Origin: Usitatibacter palustris
Lineage (GTDB): Bacteria; Pseudomonadota; Gammaproteobacteria; Burkholderiales; Usitatibacteraceae
Length of the DNA: 64,000 bases
Assembly: GCF_013003985.1 (NCBI RefSeq)
Contig: NZ_CP053073.1
Coordinates: 3,534,001 to 3,598,000 of the forward strand
Reading direction: 5' to 3'
A program made the position numbers and the translations under genes. Below are positions 42,577-51,635 of the stretch, one piece after another. Below the pieces are notes generated by a model, which did no database searches, was not told the origin of the DNA, and saw only the letters and a program-made list of their open reading frames with translations. Position 1 is the stretch's first letter. Each line of letters starts with the position of its first letter.

Positions 42577-44537
42577 GCCGGATTCGGCGCGGGCGCCCTG
42601 CGGAGCATTTGCAGGACGATCGCGACCACGAACAAGCCGACGCCGACGTAGTCGAGGTTGCCCGCCGGAATCAGGACCAGGATTCCCGCCGCGAGCAGCA
42701 GCAGGCGCTCGATGAGCGTCGTCTTCTTGAGCGCCCACCCCTGCAGGCCGGCGGCGAGCGCGGCGATCGCGACGAACGAGAGAACGACCAGGCCCGACAC
42801 CGCGAACCAGTCCGCGCCCTTGGGAAGCTTCAGGAGCAGGCCCACGCCCAGCGGATCGAGCACGAAGAAGAACGGCACGACGAACGCGGGCATCGTGTAC
42901 TTCCACGCCTGCAGCGTGGTCTTGTAGGGATCACCGCCCGTGATGGCGGCCGCGGCAAAGCACGAGAGCGCGGTGGGTGGCGACACTTCCGAGAGCAGCG
43001 CGTAGTAGAAGATGAACATGTGCGCCGCGAAGTCGGGCACGCCCAGCGTTATGAGCGCCGGTGCCGCGATCACCGCGCAGATGATGTACGAGGCCGTGAC
43101 CGGGACCGCGAGCCCGACGATCCACACGATGAGCGCGGTGTAGATCGCGGTGAGCGCGAGGCTGCCGCCGGCGTAGTCGATCACGATCGACGAAAACTTG
43201 AGGCCCAGGCCCGTGAGCGTCACGACCCCCACGATGAGGCCCGCGGCCGCGCAGGTCGCCGCGACGTTGAGCACGCCGGTGGTGCCCGCTTCCATCGCCT
43301 GGATGAAGCGCTTGGGCATCATCGCGGAACTGCGGTCGAGGAAGCTCACGACGAACGCGGTCACCGTCGCCCAGAACACCGAGAGCGTGGGCGAGAAGCC
43401 CCACATCATGAAGATGATGATCGAGGCAAGCGACAGGAAGTGGAACCAGTAGCGCTTCGCAAGCGACCACGCGCTCTCCACCTTCTCGAACGTGGTGCTG
43501 CTCATGCCGTACTTGCGCGCGTCGAGCTCCACCATCAGGAACAGCGAGAAGTAGTAGAGGACGGTGGGGATCACCGCCATCTTGATCACTTCGAGGTACG
43601 AGACCTTGAGGAACTCCGCGATCAGGAACGCCGCTGCGCCCAGCACAGGCGGAGAGAGGATGGCCCCCAAGCCACCCGCGGCGAGCAACCCGCCCGCGGC
43701 GTTCTTCTCGTAGCCCGCGCGCTTCAGCATCGGATAGGCCACTGAACCGATCGTCACCGTGGTCGCAACGCCCGAACCCGAGGGACCGCCCAGCAGGAAT
43801 GACGAGAGCACGACCGCGCGGCCGGCGCTCGAGGTCTTGCCGCCGAGGAGCGAGAAGGAAAAGTCGAGGAAGAACTTGCCCGCGCCCGAGAACTGCAGGA
43901 ACGCGCCGTAGATGGTGAACAGGATGATGAGTGTCGCCGAGACATCCACCGCGACGCCGAAGATGCCCTCGAGCGTCATGTACATGTGGCCCACGAGGCG
44001 CGAGATGTCGTAGCCGCGATGCGTCCACGGCGCGGGCAGCCACGGGCCGGTCATCGCATAGGCGAGGAAGCAACCGATCACGATCGGCATGATCCAGCCC
44101 GATGTGCGGCGCGTGGCCTCGATCACCAGCAGGATCAACGCGACACCGAGGATCTTGTCCCAGGTGTTGGGATCGGTGTTCCGGTCGGGGAAGGCATCGC
44201 CACTCACAACCATGTAGGCGATGCAGGCGACCGACAGCAGCGCGAGCAGGACGTCCCATGGCATCAACCGGTTGCGAAAGCGTTTCGCGACCGGAAACAT
44301 CATGTAGGTGAGGAACAGCACGAGCCCGACGTGCACGCCGCGAAGCACGTCCGCCTGGACGATTCCGTAGGCTGCATAGAGGTGGAATGCGGAGGTCGCG
44401 ACGGCGACGGCGGTGAGGAAGATCGCGAGCCAACCGCGATACCGGTTGGCCGCACCTTCTTCCGCTTCGATGTATTCCTCGACCTGCCGGCGCTGCTCTT
44501 CGGTCAGCTCTCCGGCCGGGAGTTTCTCCTCGGACAT
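42573..44537 (-). CDS. Fused TRAP transporter permease (4TM-12TM, TAXI-associated type)
   Basis: The 654-residue protein begins with an acidic cytoplasmic tail, then a small-subunit-like region of four to five helices and a DctM-like large subunit. Typical features are FSGAGKFFLDFSFSLLGGK, SGSGVATTVTIGSVAYPML, AGGLGAILSPPVLGAAAFL and LLSEVSPPTALSCFAAAAI. Such permeases need a periplasmic TAXI-type receptor to deliver carboxylates; none is encoded beside it. It is first in an operon with the flavoprotein and the ComC-like dehydrogenase. Confidence 0.93.
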   Translation of the reverse strand: MSEEKLPAGELTEEQRRQVEEYIEAEEGAANRYRGWLAIFLTAVAVATSAFHLYAAYGIVQADVLRGVHVGLVLFLTYMMFPVAKRFRNRLMPWDVLLALLSVACIAYMVVSGDAFPDRNTDPNTWDKILGVALILLVIEATRRTSGWIMPIVIGCFLAYAMTGPWLPAPWTHRGYDISRLVGHMYMTLEGIFGVAVDVSATLIILFTIYGAFLQFSGAGKFFLDFSFSLLGGKTSSAGRAVVLSSFLLGGPSGSGVATTVTIGSVAYPMLKRAGYEKNAAGGLLAAGGLGAILSPPVLGAAAFLIAEFLKVSYLEVIKMAVIPTVLYYFSLFLMVELDARKYGMSSTTFEKVESAWSLAKRYWFHFLSLASIIIFMMWGFSPTLSVFWATVTAFVVSFLDRSSAMMPKRFIQAMEAGTTGVLNVAATCAAAGLIVGVVTLTGLGLKFSSIVIDYAGGSLALTAIYTALIVWIVGLAVPVTASYIICAVIAAPALITLGVPDFAAHMFIFYYALLSEVSPPTALSCFAAAAITGGDPYKTTLQAWKYTMPAFVVPFFFVLDPLGVGLLLKLPKGADWFAVSGLVVLSFVAIAALAAGLQGWALKKTTLIERLLLLAAGILVLIPAGNLDYVGVGLFVVAIVLQMLRRAPAPNPA

Positions 44538-44571
44538 GTCCCCTCCTGTTTCAAGGGGACTTTACCGACTT

Positions 44572-45804
44572 TCAGGAGCGCTGGGCGTAGAGAACCCAAA
44601 GACGGGCGAGATCGGCGGTGCCGTCGGTGCCGCCCACGGTCTTGAGGACCTGGACGCCCTTGGCACGCTGGCCGTTCTGCACCATGGCCTCGCCCAACTG
44701 CAGCTTCGCATCCTCGGGTCGCTTGAGGCCGCCCTTCTTGATGCCCTTCTCGGCGAGCGCCACGCCCTTCTCGGCCTGGCCCTCGTACACGAGGTTGACG
44801 CCGACCTTCACGAGGTCGGTGCCGTCCTTGCCGGCTTCGGCTTCCTTCACGACCTGGTCGCGGGCCTTTTGCTGGTCCTCGAGTTCCTTCGTGATCAGGG
44901 CCTTGAGGCGCTTCTGGCGCTCGGCTTCCTTGGTCGTGTCGCTGAACACGTTCGCGGCGTAGGCCTTCTCGACGATCTGCTTGGCTTCGGCGGGGTAGCC
45001 GGCCTGGAGCGCGAGCTGCGCGTACTCCATGTAGTCGGGCGAGCCGGCGAGATTTCCGGTGACGGACTTGAGGCGGAAGACGTCGAGCGAGAGGCGATCG
45101 GAGAAACCGGGCTTCTTCTGCACGCGGTTGAGCAGGTCGGTCCAGTACTCCTTCTTCGGGTAGTACTGCACGAGCTTCTCGAGCGCGTGGACGTAACCGC
45201 CGGTGTCCTTGCTCTTCAGGTGGCAGTTGGCGAGGATCTGCAGCTCGTCTTCGCCCGGCTTCTTGCCGTTGCCGCCTTCTTCGCTGACGCTCGCGAGCAT
45301 CTTGTTCACCGCGCCGCAGTCGCCGCCGAGGTAGTAGCTCTGCAGCAGCACCGAGCGCATCGAGGGATCGTTGCCGCCGTCCTTGAAGTAGCGCTGGGTC
45401 CACTTCGCGGCGCTGGCGTAGTCCTTCTTGTTGTAATAGGCGACGGCCGTGCCCTGGACGAGGGCCAGCGCTTCGCGCCCGGTCACCTTGCCGGAAGCGA
45501 GCAGCGCTTCGTTCGCGCGAATCGTGGCGTCGTGGTCGCCCGAGGCCGAGGCCGCGGCGGCCTTCATCTGCGCAATCAGGTCGTTCTCGTACGGCGTGCG
45601 GCTGGGCACGGCTTCGGCCTTGGCGATCTCCGCCATGGCCTCGCGTCCCTTGCGCTGCTTGATGAGCGCTTGCGCAGCCTGGAGGGGCTTGCCGACTTCC
45701 GGCCGCACTCCCTCGCCCCTGCCCTGCGCCATGGCGCCGGTTGCACCGAAAGCGGCGATCCACAGTGCGCAAACCAATGCGCCGAAAACAGGCGTGCGTT
45801 TCAT
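44572..45804 (-). CDS. Periplasmic TPR-like protein associated with TonB system
   Basis: The 410-residue protein has a signal peptide (MKRTPVFGALVCALWIAAFGATGAMA). The mature part is all helical with degenerate tetratricopeptide pairs (VAYYNKKDYASAAKWTQRYF, ALQAGYPAEAKQIVEKAY, and QLGEAMVQNGQRAKGVQVL near the end). It lies 19 bp after an exbD gene and is the last gene of the tonB-exbB-exbD-exbD series. Similar TPR proteins sit beside Ton systems in other betaproteobacteria and may organise TonB-linked complexes in the periplasm. Confidence 0.8.
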   Translation of the reverse strand: MKRTPVFGALVCALWIAAFGATGAMAQGRGEGVRPEVGKPLQAAQALIKQRKGREAMAEIAKAEAVPSRTPYENDLIAQMKAAAASASGDHDATIRANEALLASGKVTGREALALVQGTAVAYYNKKDYASAAKWTQRYFKDGGNDPSMRSVLLQSYYLGGDCGAVNKMLASVSEEGGNGKKPGEDELQILANCHLKSKDTGGYVHALEKLVQYYPKKEYWTDLLNRVQKKPGFSDRLSLDVFRLKSVTGNLAGSPDYMEYAQLALQAGYPAEAKQIVEKAYAANVFSDTTKEAERQKRLKALITKELEDQQKARDQVVKEAEAGKDGTDLVKVGVNLVYEGQAEKGVALAEKGIKKGGLKRPEDAKLQLGEAMVQNGQRAKGVQVLKTVGGTDGTADLARLWVLYAQRS

Positions 45805-45823
45805 GCTGGTTGTTCTCCGCGAA

Positions 45824-46252
45824 CTAGTCGATGTACTGCTCGGCGCCGATCAGGCCGATCTTGCTGATGCCACGGCTTTGCGCGGAGGCCATGACGCCGG
45901 CCACGTTGCCGTACTTCACCAGCTTGTTCGGGCGCAGGTGGAACTCCGGCTGCACCGGCATCTGCGCGGCATTGGCGAACTTCGAATCGAGCGTTTCGCG
46001 ATTGGCGAGCGCCTCGCCATCCCAGAGCACCGTGCCGTCGAAGTCGATCTCGATCGTGACCACGGTCGGAGGCTCGAGCGGCGGCGGCGGATTGCCGACC
46101 GGCATGTTGAGCTTCACGGCATGCGTCTGGATGGGGATCGTGATGATGAGCATGACCAGGAGCACCAGCATCACGTCGATCAACGGCGTGGTGTTGATGT
46201 CGATCATCTCCTTCGGATCCTGGTCCCCGCCACCGCCAACTGACATACCCAT
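45824..46252 (-). CDS. exbD: ExbD/TolR-family biopolymer transport protein (copy 2)
   Basis: The 142-residue protein has one transmembrane helix (about 24-43) directly after MIDINTTPLIDVMLVLLV, which carries the essential proton-path Asp, followed by a periplasmic domain. With ExbB it uses the proton gradient to energise TonB. It is the second exbD in the operon, 28 bp after the first; the paralogues differ clearly in the periplasmic part, suggesting a hetero-oligomeric or specialised complex. Confidence 0.93.
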   Translation of the reverse strand: MGMSVGGGGDQDPKEMIDINTTPLIDVMLVLLVMLIITIPIQTHAVKLNMPVGNPPPPLEPPTVVTIEIDFDGTVLWDGEALANRETLDSKFANAAQMPVQPEFHLRPNKLVKYGNVAGVMASAQSRGISKIGLIGAEQYID

Positions 46253-46279
46253 TTACGGATTCCTTTGAAAGATTTGCTA

Positions 46280-46708
46280 CTACCCGCGAGGCGGCGGCTC
46301 GGTGATGAAGCCGATCTTGAGGATTGCCGCCCTCTGGCAGGTCGCGACGACCCTGCCCACGGATTCATAACGCGCGCTGGCATCGCCCCGGATGTGGACC
46401 TCGGGTTGCGGCTGCAGCACGGCCACTTTCTTCAGCCGCTCCAGCAAAGCCTTGGAATCCGGAACCAGCTCCTGGTTCCAGAACACGTCGCCATCCTTGT
46501 TCACCGCGATGACGATGTTTTCCGGCTTGGTCTCGTTGGGCTGGTTGCGCTCCTTCGGCAGCTCGAGCGGCACCTGCTGAATCACGACCGGGATCGTGAT
46601 CAGGAAGATGATCAGCAGCACCATCATCACGTCCACGAGGGGCGTGGTGTTGATGGCGACGATGACTTCGTTCTCCTCCTCGAGATCCTGCCCGACGGTG
46701 ACGCCCAT
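46280..46708 (-). CDS. exbD: ExbD/TolR-family biopolymer transport protein (copy 1)
   Basis: The 142-residue protein begins MGVTVGQDLEEENEVIVAINTTPLVDVMMVLLI, with the conserved Asp at the start of its single helix, and a periplasmic C-terminal domain (IVIAVNKDGDVFWNQE, PEVHIRGDASARYESV). It begins 3 bp after exbB. It has the same length as the second copy but a different periplasmic sequence. Confidence 0.93.
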   Translation of the reverse strand: MGVTVGQDLEEENEVIVAINTTPLVDVMMVLLIIFLITIPVVIQQVPLELPKERNQPNETKPENIVIAVNKDGDVFWNQELVPDSKALLERLKKVAVLQPQPEVHIRGDASARYESVGRVVATCQRAAILKIGFITEPPPRG

Positions 46709-46711
46709 GGC

Positions 46712-47563
46712 TTATCTCGCGCCAGCCGCGCGCTTCGCGTTGCCGCTCACGAGCACGAGGTGCAGGTCCGCGCTGAATGTGCGCAGGTATTCGAGCGCGA
46801 CCTTGTTGCGGCGCACGAGCCAGTTGTAGCCGAGCACCGCGGGAACCGCGACCGCGAGGCCGATGGCCGTCATGATCAGCGCCTCACCCACCGGGCCCGC
46901 GACCTTGTCGATCGAAGCCTGGCCGGCGATGCCGATGGCCGTCAGCGCGTGGTAGATGCCCCACACCGTGCCGAAGAGGCCGACGAACGGGGCGGTGGAG
47001 CCCACGGTCGCGAGGAACGCGAGGCCGTCCTGCAGGCGCGACGACACGTTGTCGACGGCGCGCTGGATGGACATCGTGACCCAGGTGTTGAGGTCGATCG
47101 TCTCGAGGAGCTTGCCTTCGTGGTGCGAGGTCGCCTTGACGCCGGACTCGGCCACGAAACGGAAGGGGCTGCCTTCCTTGAGGCTGCTGATGCCTTCCTG
47201 GACGGAGCCGGCGGACCAGAACGTGGTCAGCACGCCGCGCGCCTGGCGGAAGAGCTTGAACTGCTCGTACACCTTCACGAACATGATGTACCAGCTGCCC
47301 ATCGACATGATGATGAGGATGATCAGGGTGCCCTTCGTCACGAAGTCGCCCTGCTTCCACATGGCTTCCATGCCGTACGGGTTCTCCACGACCTCCTTCT
47401 CGGCCTTGGGGGGCGCGGGCGGGGGCTTGGGCGCATCCGCGGGCTTCGCGGCTTCGGTGGCTTGCGCGGCCGCATCGGTCGAGGCGACCAGCAAGACGCT
47501 AGCCGGGGCCGCGGCGATGACCAGGGCCACCAGCAGCGCGTTGATTCGGCGGATCAGTTGCAT
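46712..47563 (-). CDS. exbB: ExbB/TolQ/MotA family proton channel protein
   Basis: The 283-residue protein has an N-terminal signal-like helix and Ala/Pro-rich linker (PKPPPAPPKAEKE), then the three MotA/TolQ/ExbB helices: LIILIIMSMGSWYIMFV, the hairpin GLAFLATVGSTAPFVGLFGTVWGIY and GEALIMTAIGLAVAVPAVLGYN. The extended N-terminus is typical of ExbB from many proteobacteria. It forms the proton channel with ExbD. It lies 62 bp after tonB. Confidence 0.94.
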   Translation of the reverse strand: MQLIRRINALLVALVIAAAPASVLLVASTDAAAQATEAAKPADAPKPPPAPPKAEKEVVENPYGMEAMWKQGDFVTKGTLIILIIMSMGSWYIMFVKVYEQFKLFRQARGVLTTFWSAGSVQEGISSLKEGSPFRFVAESGVKATSHHEGKLLETIDLNTWVTMSIQRAVDNVSSRLQDGLAFLATVGSTAPFVGLFGTVWGIYHALTAIGIAGQASIDKVAGPVGEALIMTAIGLAVAVPAVLGYNWLVRRNKVALEYLRTFSADLHLVLVSGNAKRAAGAR

Positions 47564-47625
47564 AACGTTCTCCTATTAATTCCCTGTGACTTGATTACGT
47601 TGACAATCGTTACGACGGACGCGCG

Positions 47626-48255
47626 TCAGTCCGTCAGCTTGAATTCGATTTCGACTTCGCCGATGAAGCCCACCGGTTCGGGTGCGAAACGCCACTGCAT
47701 CAGCGCGCGGATGACTTCGCGGTCGAACACGCGCGCGGGATTCGCGCTCGCGATCTTCACGTCCGACACGGAGCCGTCGGGACGAATGTGCACGTGCGCG
47801 ATGACAGTGCCCTTCTCGATGCCTCGCTTGATGGCATCGCGCGGGAAGATCGGATCGACCTTGCCCACCGGGCGCACGTTCTTGCGAAGGACGGGGCCGT
47901 CGGCGGGCTTGGGCGCGGCGACGGGCGGCGGGCCCGGCGGCGGCTTGACCGGCGACACGGCGGTGATCGTGGGGGCTTGCTGCGCCTGGATGGGAACCTG
48001 GATGTTCACTTCCGGCGGCGGAATGAAAGGCGGCGGCGGCGTCGCGAGCTTCGGCGGCGGCGGTGGCGGCTGGTCGGGGATGACCTTCTTTATCTCCTCG
48101 ATGATCTTGGTCTCGAGGGGCGACTTGATGACTTCCACTACTTTTCGCGCAAGCCCCGTGACGAGCGCGTAGCCCACTGCGACGTGCAGCAGGGCGACAA
48201 CGAGGACGCTCGGGAGGTGCTTCCCGAAGCTGCGTTCGGAATCGGCGTAATCCAC
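47626..48255 (-). CDS. tonB: TonB energy-transducing protein
   Basis: The 209-residue protein starts at GTG 48255. A single N-terminal helix (SVLVVALLHVAVGYALV), a long Pro-rich periplasmic spacer with runs of PPPPPP, and the C-terminal TonB domain (VDPIFPRDAIKRG, GTVIAHVHIRPDGSVSDV, REVIRALMQWRFAPEP) are present. It couples the ExbB/ExbD proton motor to outer-membrane receptors; no receptor gene is in the window. The upstream region carries a repeated TTTTGTTACC decamer of unknown meaning. Confidence 0.94.
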   Translation of the reverse strand: MDYADSERSFGKHLPSVLVVALLHVAVGYALVTGLARKVVEVIKSPLETKIIEEIKKVIPDQPPPPPPKLATPPPPFIPPPEVNIQVPIQAQQAPTITAVSPVKPPPGPPPVAAPKPADGPVLRKNVRPVGKVDPIFPRDAIKRGIEKGTVIAHVHIRPDGSVSDVKIASANPARVFDREVIRALMQWRFAPEPVGFIGEVEIEFKLTD

Positions 48256-48471
48256 TTCAAGACCCTCTCATGCGAATGCCGCCCGCGTGCTGATAGGCGG
48301 GCCTGGGTTTTCCGGATGCCCTTTGTGGGGGTGCCGGGGCCTGAATCTCCCCTTGTCCGGCTCTGGCGACCGGTAAGCCGGCGGCTAGCTTACGCGAACA
48401 TTCCGTTTCCGGGACGGCCCGCGGGCCCTTGTTTTGTTACCCGCTTTTGTTACCGAGCCAAGTCGGCCATT

Positions 48472-49080
48472 TTACTTCAGCCCGAGGCGAAATAGCACTA
48501 GTTCGCGTCTGGTCTTCGCCCGGGCCGCCACGTCGGCATAGAGGCTTCCCCCGTGGCTGTCCATGGCCACGAGGAGCGGGCCGAAGTGTTTCACCCGAAA
48601 TTTCCAGATCGATTCGGGGTTCAGGTCGTCCATGTCGACGTCCTCGATGGCCTCGACCCAGGTGGTTTCCAGGGCGGCGGTGCCCCCGATCACGGCGAGG
48701 TAGGCGCCCCCGATCTCCCGAAAGGCTTCGAGCGAGGCCGCCCCCAGGCCGCCCTTGCCCACGACCAGGCGGACGCCCATTTGCGACATGAGCGGGCGGG
48801 TAAAACGTTCCATGCGCGCCGACGTCGTGGTCCCGACACAGATCGGGGCGTAGCCCGCGGGGTGCTCCGCCGAGGGCGCGACCTTCCGGACGTTGGGCGC
48901 GGTGTGCATGGCCGCATGGCCCGCGAGATCGAAGCGAGTGGCTCGCCCACGGTCGAAGAGCGCGATCTGGTTCGCATCCCGGATTCCGTAGAGCGGACCT
49001 TCGAGCGTGACGGTGTCGTTCACCCGCAATGCGCGCACCTGCTCCTCGGTGACCGGCGGCGTGAGGACGTGGTGCGCCAT
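48472..49080 (-). CDS. Class I fumarase/tartrate dehydratase, beta subunit
   Basis: The 202-residue protein matches the C-terminal (beta) half of iron-sulfur fumarases: DTVTLEGPLYGIRDANQ, GYAPICVGTTTSARMERF, VRLVVGKGGLGAASLEAF and FGPLLVAMDSHGGSLY. Together with the alpha subunit it adds water to a trans-unsaturated dicarboxylate or removes it from a hydroxyacid; two-subunit forms include fumarase and L-tartrate dehydratase. The gene starts 2 bp after the alpha stop. Confidence 0.93.
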   Translation of the reverse strand: MAHHVLTPPVTEEQVRALRVNDTVTLEGPLYGIRDANQIALFDRGRATRFDLAGHAAMHTAPNVRKVAPSAEHPAGYAPICVGTTTSARMERFTRPLMSQMGVRLVVGKGGLGAASLEAFREIGGAYLAVIGGTAALETTWVEAIEDVDMDDLNPESIWKFRVKHFGPLLVAMDSHGGSLYADVAARAKTRRELVLFRLGLK

Positions 49081-49082
49081 CG

Positions 49083-49958
49083 CTAGAAACCGTAGGCCAC
49101 GCCCTGCGGCGTGATGGTGGCCGAGGCGCGGCGCGCCGAGTGGCACTGCATGTTCACGGCCACCGGGTTCATCGTGATGTGGGTCGCGGCGATCTCGACG
49201 TGCACCGCGAACGCCGTGGAATCGCCGCCGAGTCCCTGCGGCCCGACGCCGAGGTCGTTCACTGCCGCGCTCAGCTCTCGCTCGAGCTTCGCGCCCTCGG
49301 GATCGGCGCAGGCGCTGCCCAGCGGCCGCGTGGCCGCGCGCTTGGCGAGCGACATGCACAGATCCGAAGTGCCGCCGACGCCCACGCCCACGATGGTGGG
49401 CGGACAGGTCTTGCCCCCGGCCTCGAGCACGCAATCGACGACGAACAGCTTGATCGCGCCGATGCCTTCGGCGGGGACGGCCATGCGCAGCCACGAGTTA
49501 TTTTCCGAGCCGCTGCCCTTCGGGACCATCTCGATGCGCAACTGGTCTGCTTCGTCGGAAAAGTCGATATGGATGGGTGGTACGCCCGGCCCGCAGGAGG
49601 TGTGCTCGTTCTTTCGCGTGATGGGATGCACGACGGAGCTGCGAAGCGAGTGCTCGCGCGTGGCCCGTTCGCATCCGCGGCGGATCGCGTCCATCAGGGC
49701 GACCCCGTCGATTTCGACGCCGCGGCCGATCACGACGTTATAGATAGGTATGCCGGTGTCCTGGCACAGAAGGTTGTCGGTACTTTCTGCCACGCGGATG
49801 TTAGTTACCATCGTCGCGAGCACGCCCTGCGCGGTCGCGTCCGTCTCGGAGGCGACGAGCCGCCCGAAGCCTTCCTTGATGTCGGGGGGCAGGACCTTCA
49901 GCGCACGAACGTAGAGCTCGCGCGCCGCGTCCTCGACCTGGCGGGGATCGACCTTCAT
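49083..49958 (-). CDS. Class I fumarase/tartrate dehydratase, alpha subunit
   Basis: The 291-residue protein is the N-terminal (alpha) half of the 4Fe-4S hydro-lyase family. Conserved cysteines for the cluster lie in NLLCQDTGIP, in CVLEAGGKTCPP and in GTSDLCMSLAKRAATR. RPLGSACADPEGAKLE and GPQGLGGDSTAFAVHVE are family signatures. It overlaps the tctC stop (ATGA) and is followed by the beta subunit. The substrate could be fumarate/malate, tartrate or a substituted analogue. Confidence 0.94.
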   Translation of the reverse strand: MKVDPRQVEDAARELYVRALKVLPPDIKEGFGRLVASETDATAQGVLATMVTNIRVAESTDNLLCQDTGIPIYNVVIGRGVEIDGVALMDAIRRGCERATREHSLRSSVVHPITRKNEHTSCGPGVPPIHIDFSDEADQLRIEMVPKGSGSENNSWLRMAVPAEGIGAIKLFVVDCVLEAGGKTCPPTIVGVGVGGTSDLCMSLAKRAATRPLGSACADPEGAKLERELSAAVNDLGVGPQGLGGDSTAFAVHVEIAATHITMNPVAVNMQCHSARRASATITPQGVAYGF

Positions 49959-50926
49959 TGCGCGGTGAGGTTGCGCTCCTTGATGACGCGGGCCCAGCGC
50001 CCGCTCTCCTCGCGGATCGCCGCGGCGAAATCCGAGGGCGTGTTCGCGACCGGTGCCATGCCCTGTTGCGCGAGCTTCTCGCGGAACTCCGCCGAGAGCA
50101 GCACCTTGGCCGAGTCCTTCTGGATCCTGTCGATCACGTCGGCCGGCGTTCCCGCGGGAACCATCAGGCCGAACCAGCCCGCGTTCTCGAAACCGGGCAA
50201 CGCTTCCGCCGCGGCAGCGACATCGGGCACCTGGGCATTGCGGGCCTTGCTCGTGACGGCGAGGGCCTTGAGCTTTCCCGACTGGATGTGACCGATCGCC
50301 GCGGCGAGGTTGGGAGTCGCCATCTGGATCTGGCCACCGATGAGGTCGGTGAGCGCGGCCGACTCGCCCTTATAAGGAACGTGCGTGATGTCGATGCCGG
50401 CGGCGAACGCGAAGTTCTCCGCCGCGAGGTGTGTTTGCGTACCAATTCCCGCGGAGCCGAAGTTCACCTTCTTGGGATTGGCCTTGGCGTAGGCAATGAA
50501 TTCCTTCAGGTCCTTCGCGGGCACGCCCGGGTGCACGACGATCACCTGCGGGCCGGTCGCGACGTTCGTCACGGCGACGAGATCCTTCGCCGGGTCATAG
50601 GTGAGCGTCTTGTACATGTGCGGGTTCGCGGTAACGATCGATCCCGAGGTCATGAGCATCGTGTAGCCATCGCCGGGCGACTTGGCGACCGCATCGGCGC
50701 CGATGTTGCCGCCCGCGCCGGCCTTGTTCTCCACGACGACCGGCTGGCCCCAACCTTCCGAAAGCTTCTGCGCGAGCAATCGCGCGACCACGTCCGTGGC
50801 GCCCCCCGCGGCGAACGGGACGATGATCTTCACCGGCTTCGCGGGCCAGGCCTGCGCCTGAGCCGCGAGCGGCATCGCAAGCGCGAGCAGCGCTGCACCG
50901 AGCACCTTGATCACCTTCGTTTTCAT
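49955..50926 (-). CDS. TctC-family tripartite tricarboxylate transporter substrate-binding protein
   Basis: The 323-residue protein has a signal peptide ending near AAQAQA and the Bug/TctC pattern: WPAKPVKIIVPFAAGGATDVVARLLA, VVVENKAGAGGNIGADAVA, the ligand loop GSAGIGTQTHLAAENF and HVPYKGESAALTDLIGGQI. Bug proteins bind carboxylates, often with an Asp contacting the amino or hydroxyl group. No TctA/TctB membrane genes accompany it. GGAGG precedes the ATG. It sits between the cytochrome-b-like genes and the fumarase. Confidence 0.95.
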   Translation of the reverse strand: MKTKVIKVLGAALLALAMPLAAQAQAWPAKPVKIIVPFAAGGATDVVARLLAQKLSEGWGQPVVVENKAGAGGNIGADAVAKSPGDGYTMLMTSGSIVTANPHMYKTLTYDPAKDLVAVTNVATGPQVIVVHPGVPAKDLKEFIAYAKANPKKVNFGSAGIGTQTHLAAENFAFAAGIDITHVPYKGESAALTDLIGGQIQMATPNLAAAIGHIQSGKLKALAVTSKARNAQVPDVAAAAEALPGFENAGWFGLMVPAGTPADVIDRIQKDSAKVLLSAEFREKLAQQGMAPVANTPSDFAAAIREESGRWARVIKERNLTAQ

Positions 50927-50967
50927 GGAACCTCCTTGGTTTCGTTCTTCGATTGTCGCGCGAATCT

Positions 50968-51303
50968 TCAGCGTGCGAGCGCCACGATGAGCATGACGAC
51001 GAGGCTGGCACCCGCGGCGAGGGCAGCCAGAGTCTTCTGCCAATTGCGCCACGGCAGGAATTCGAGGGCGAGCAGCCGGAGCCCGCCGGTGAGATGGGCC
51101 GCAAGGAGCAGCACCAGGATCCATTCGGCGAACTTGAGCAACGGCCGCTGCGTCCAGTCGATCCATTCACCAAGCGCGGCTTCGCCGTTCAGCGCGCTGC
51201 CGAGCACGTAGAAATGCGCGGGCAGGAAAGCCGCGAGGCCGATCCCCGAGAGCCGGTGCACGACGAAGGCCCAGAACGCCGGATGGTTGCGGCTCGCCTT
51301 CAC
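50968..51303 (-). CDS. SdhC-like cytochrome b membrane subunit
   Basis: The 111-residue protein has three helices with a conserved arginine and histidines suited to quinone and heme binding (HPAFWAFVVHRLSGIGLAAFLPAHFYVL and LLLAAHLTGGLRLL). HRLSGIGLA matches the SdhC signature. The start is GTG 51303, overlapping the upstream stop (GTGA). It would anchor an SDH/FRD-type complex and pass electrons to quinone. Confidence 0.85.
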   Translation of the reverse strand: MKASRNHPAFWAFVVHRLSGIGLAAFLPAHFYVLGSALNGEAALGEWIDWTQRPLLKFAEWILVLLLAAHLTGGLRLLALEFLPWRNWQKTLAALAAGASLVVMLIVALAR

Positions 51304-51635
51304 AGGTAGACCGCCGCGATCGCGCGCAGGCCGAGCACCGTGAGCATCACGCCGAAGACCGTGATCGCGACCTGCGCGGAATCGCCACGCCAGCCGACCC
51401 ACTCGGCAAGGATGGTGCGCAAGCCGATGGCGCCGTGGATCGCCGCTGCGAAAACGAAGACCGTGTAGAAAAGCCCCCACGCGACGCTGCCGCGCGTGCG
51501 CGCGAGGATCTCGCCGGCCGTGAGCCCGCCCTGCACGGCATAGATGATCGTCGCGAGGTGCACGACGACGCAGAATGCGAGCACCACGGCGGTCGCGCGC
51601 TGCGCCGCCCAGAGCCGCACCTCGCGCAAGCTCAC
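51300..51635 (-). CDS. SdhD-like membrane anchor subunit
   Basis: The 111-residue protein has three predicted helices with His in VVVHLATIIY and AAIHGAIGLRTIL, the latter resembling the H-G-x-x-G-x-R-x-x-L pattern of the second anchor subunit. The start is GTG 51635, overlapping the stop of the Fe-S subunit (GTGA). Together with the SdhC-like protein it forms a plausible diheme or monoheme anchor for the Fe-S subunit encoded just upstream. Confidence 0.82.
   Translation of the reverse strand: MSLREVRLWAAQRATAVVLAFCVVVHLATIIYAVQGGLTAGEILARTRGSVAWGLFYTVFVFAAAIHGAIGLRTILAEWVGWRGDSAQVAITVFGVMLTVLGLRAIAAVYL

Noticed and set aside
48373..48456. Small hairpin GTAAGC/GCTTAC and duplicated TTTTGTTACC upstream of tonB as a Fur-type operator
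   Set aside because: Neither matches a Fur box; no support for a specific regulator.
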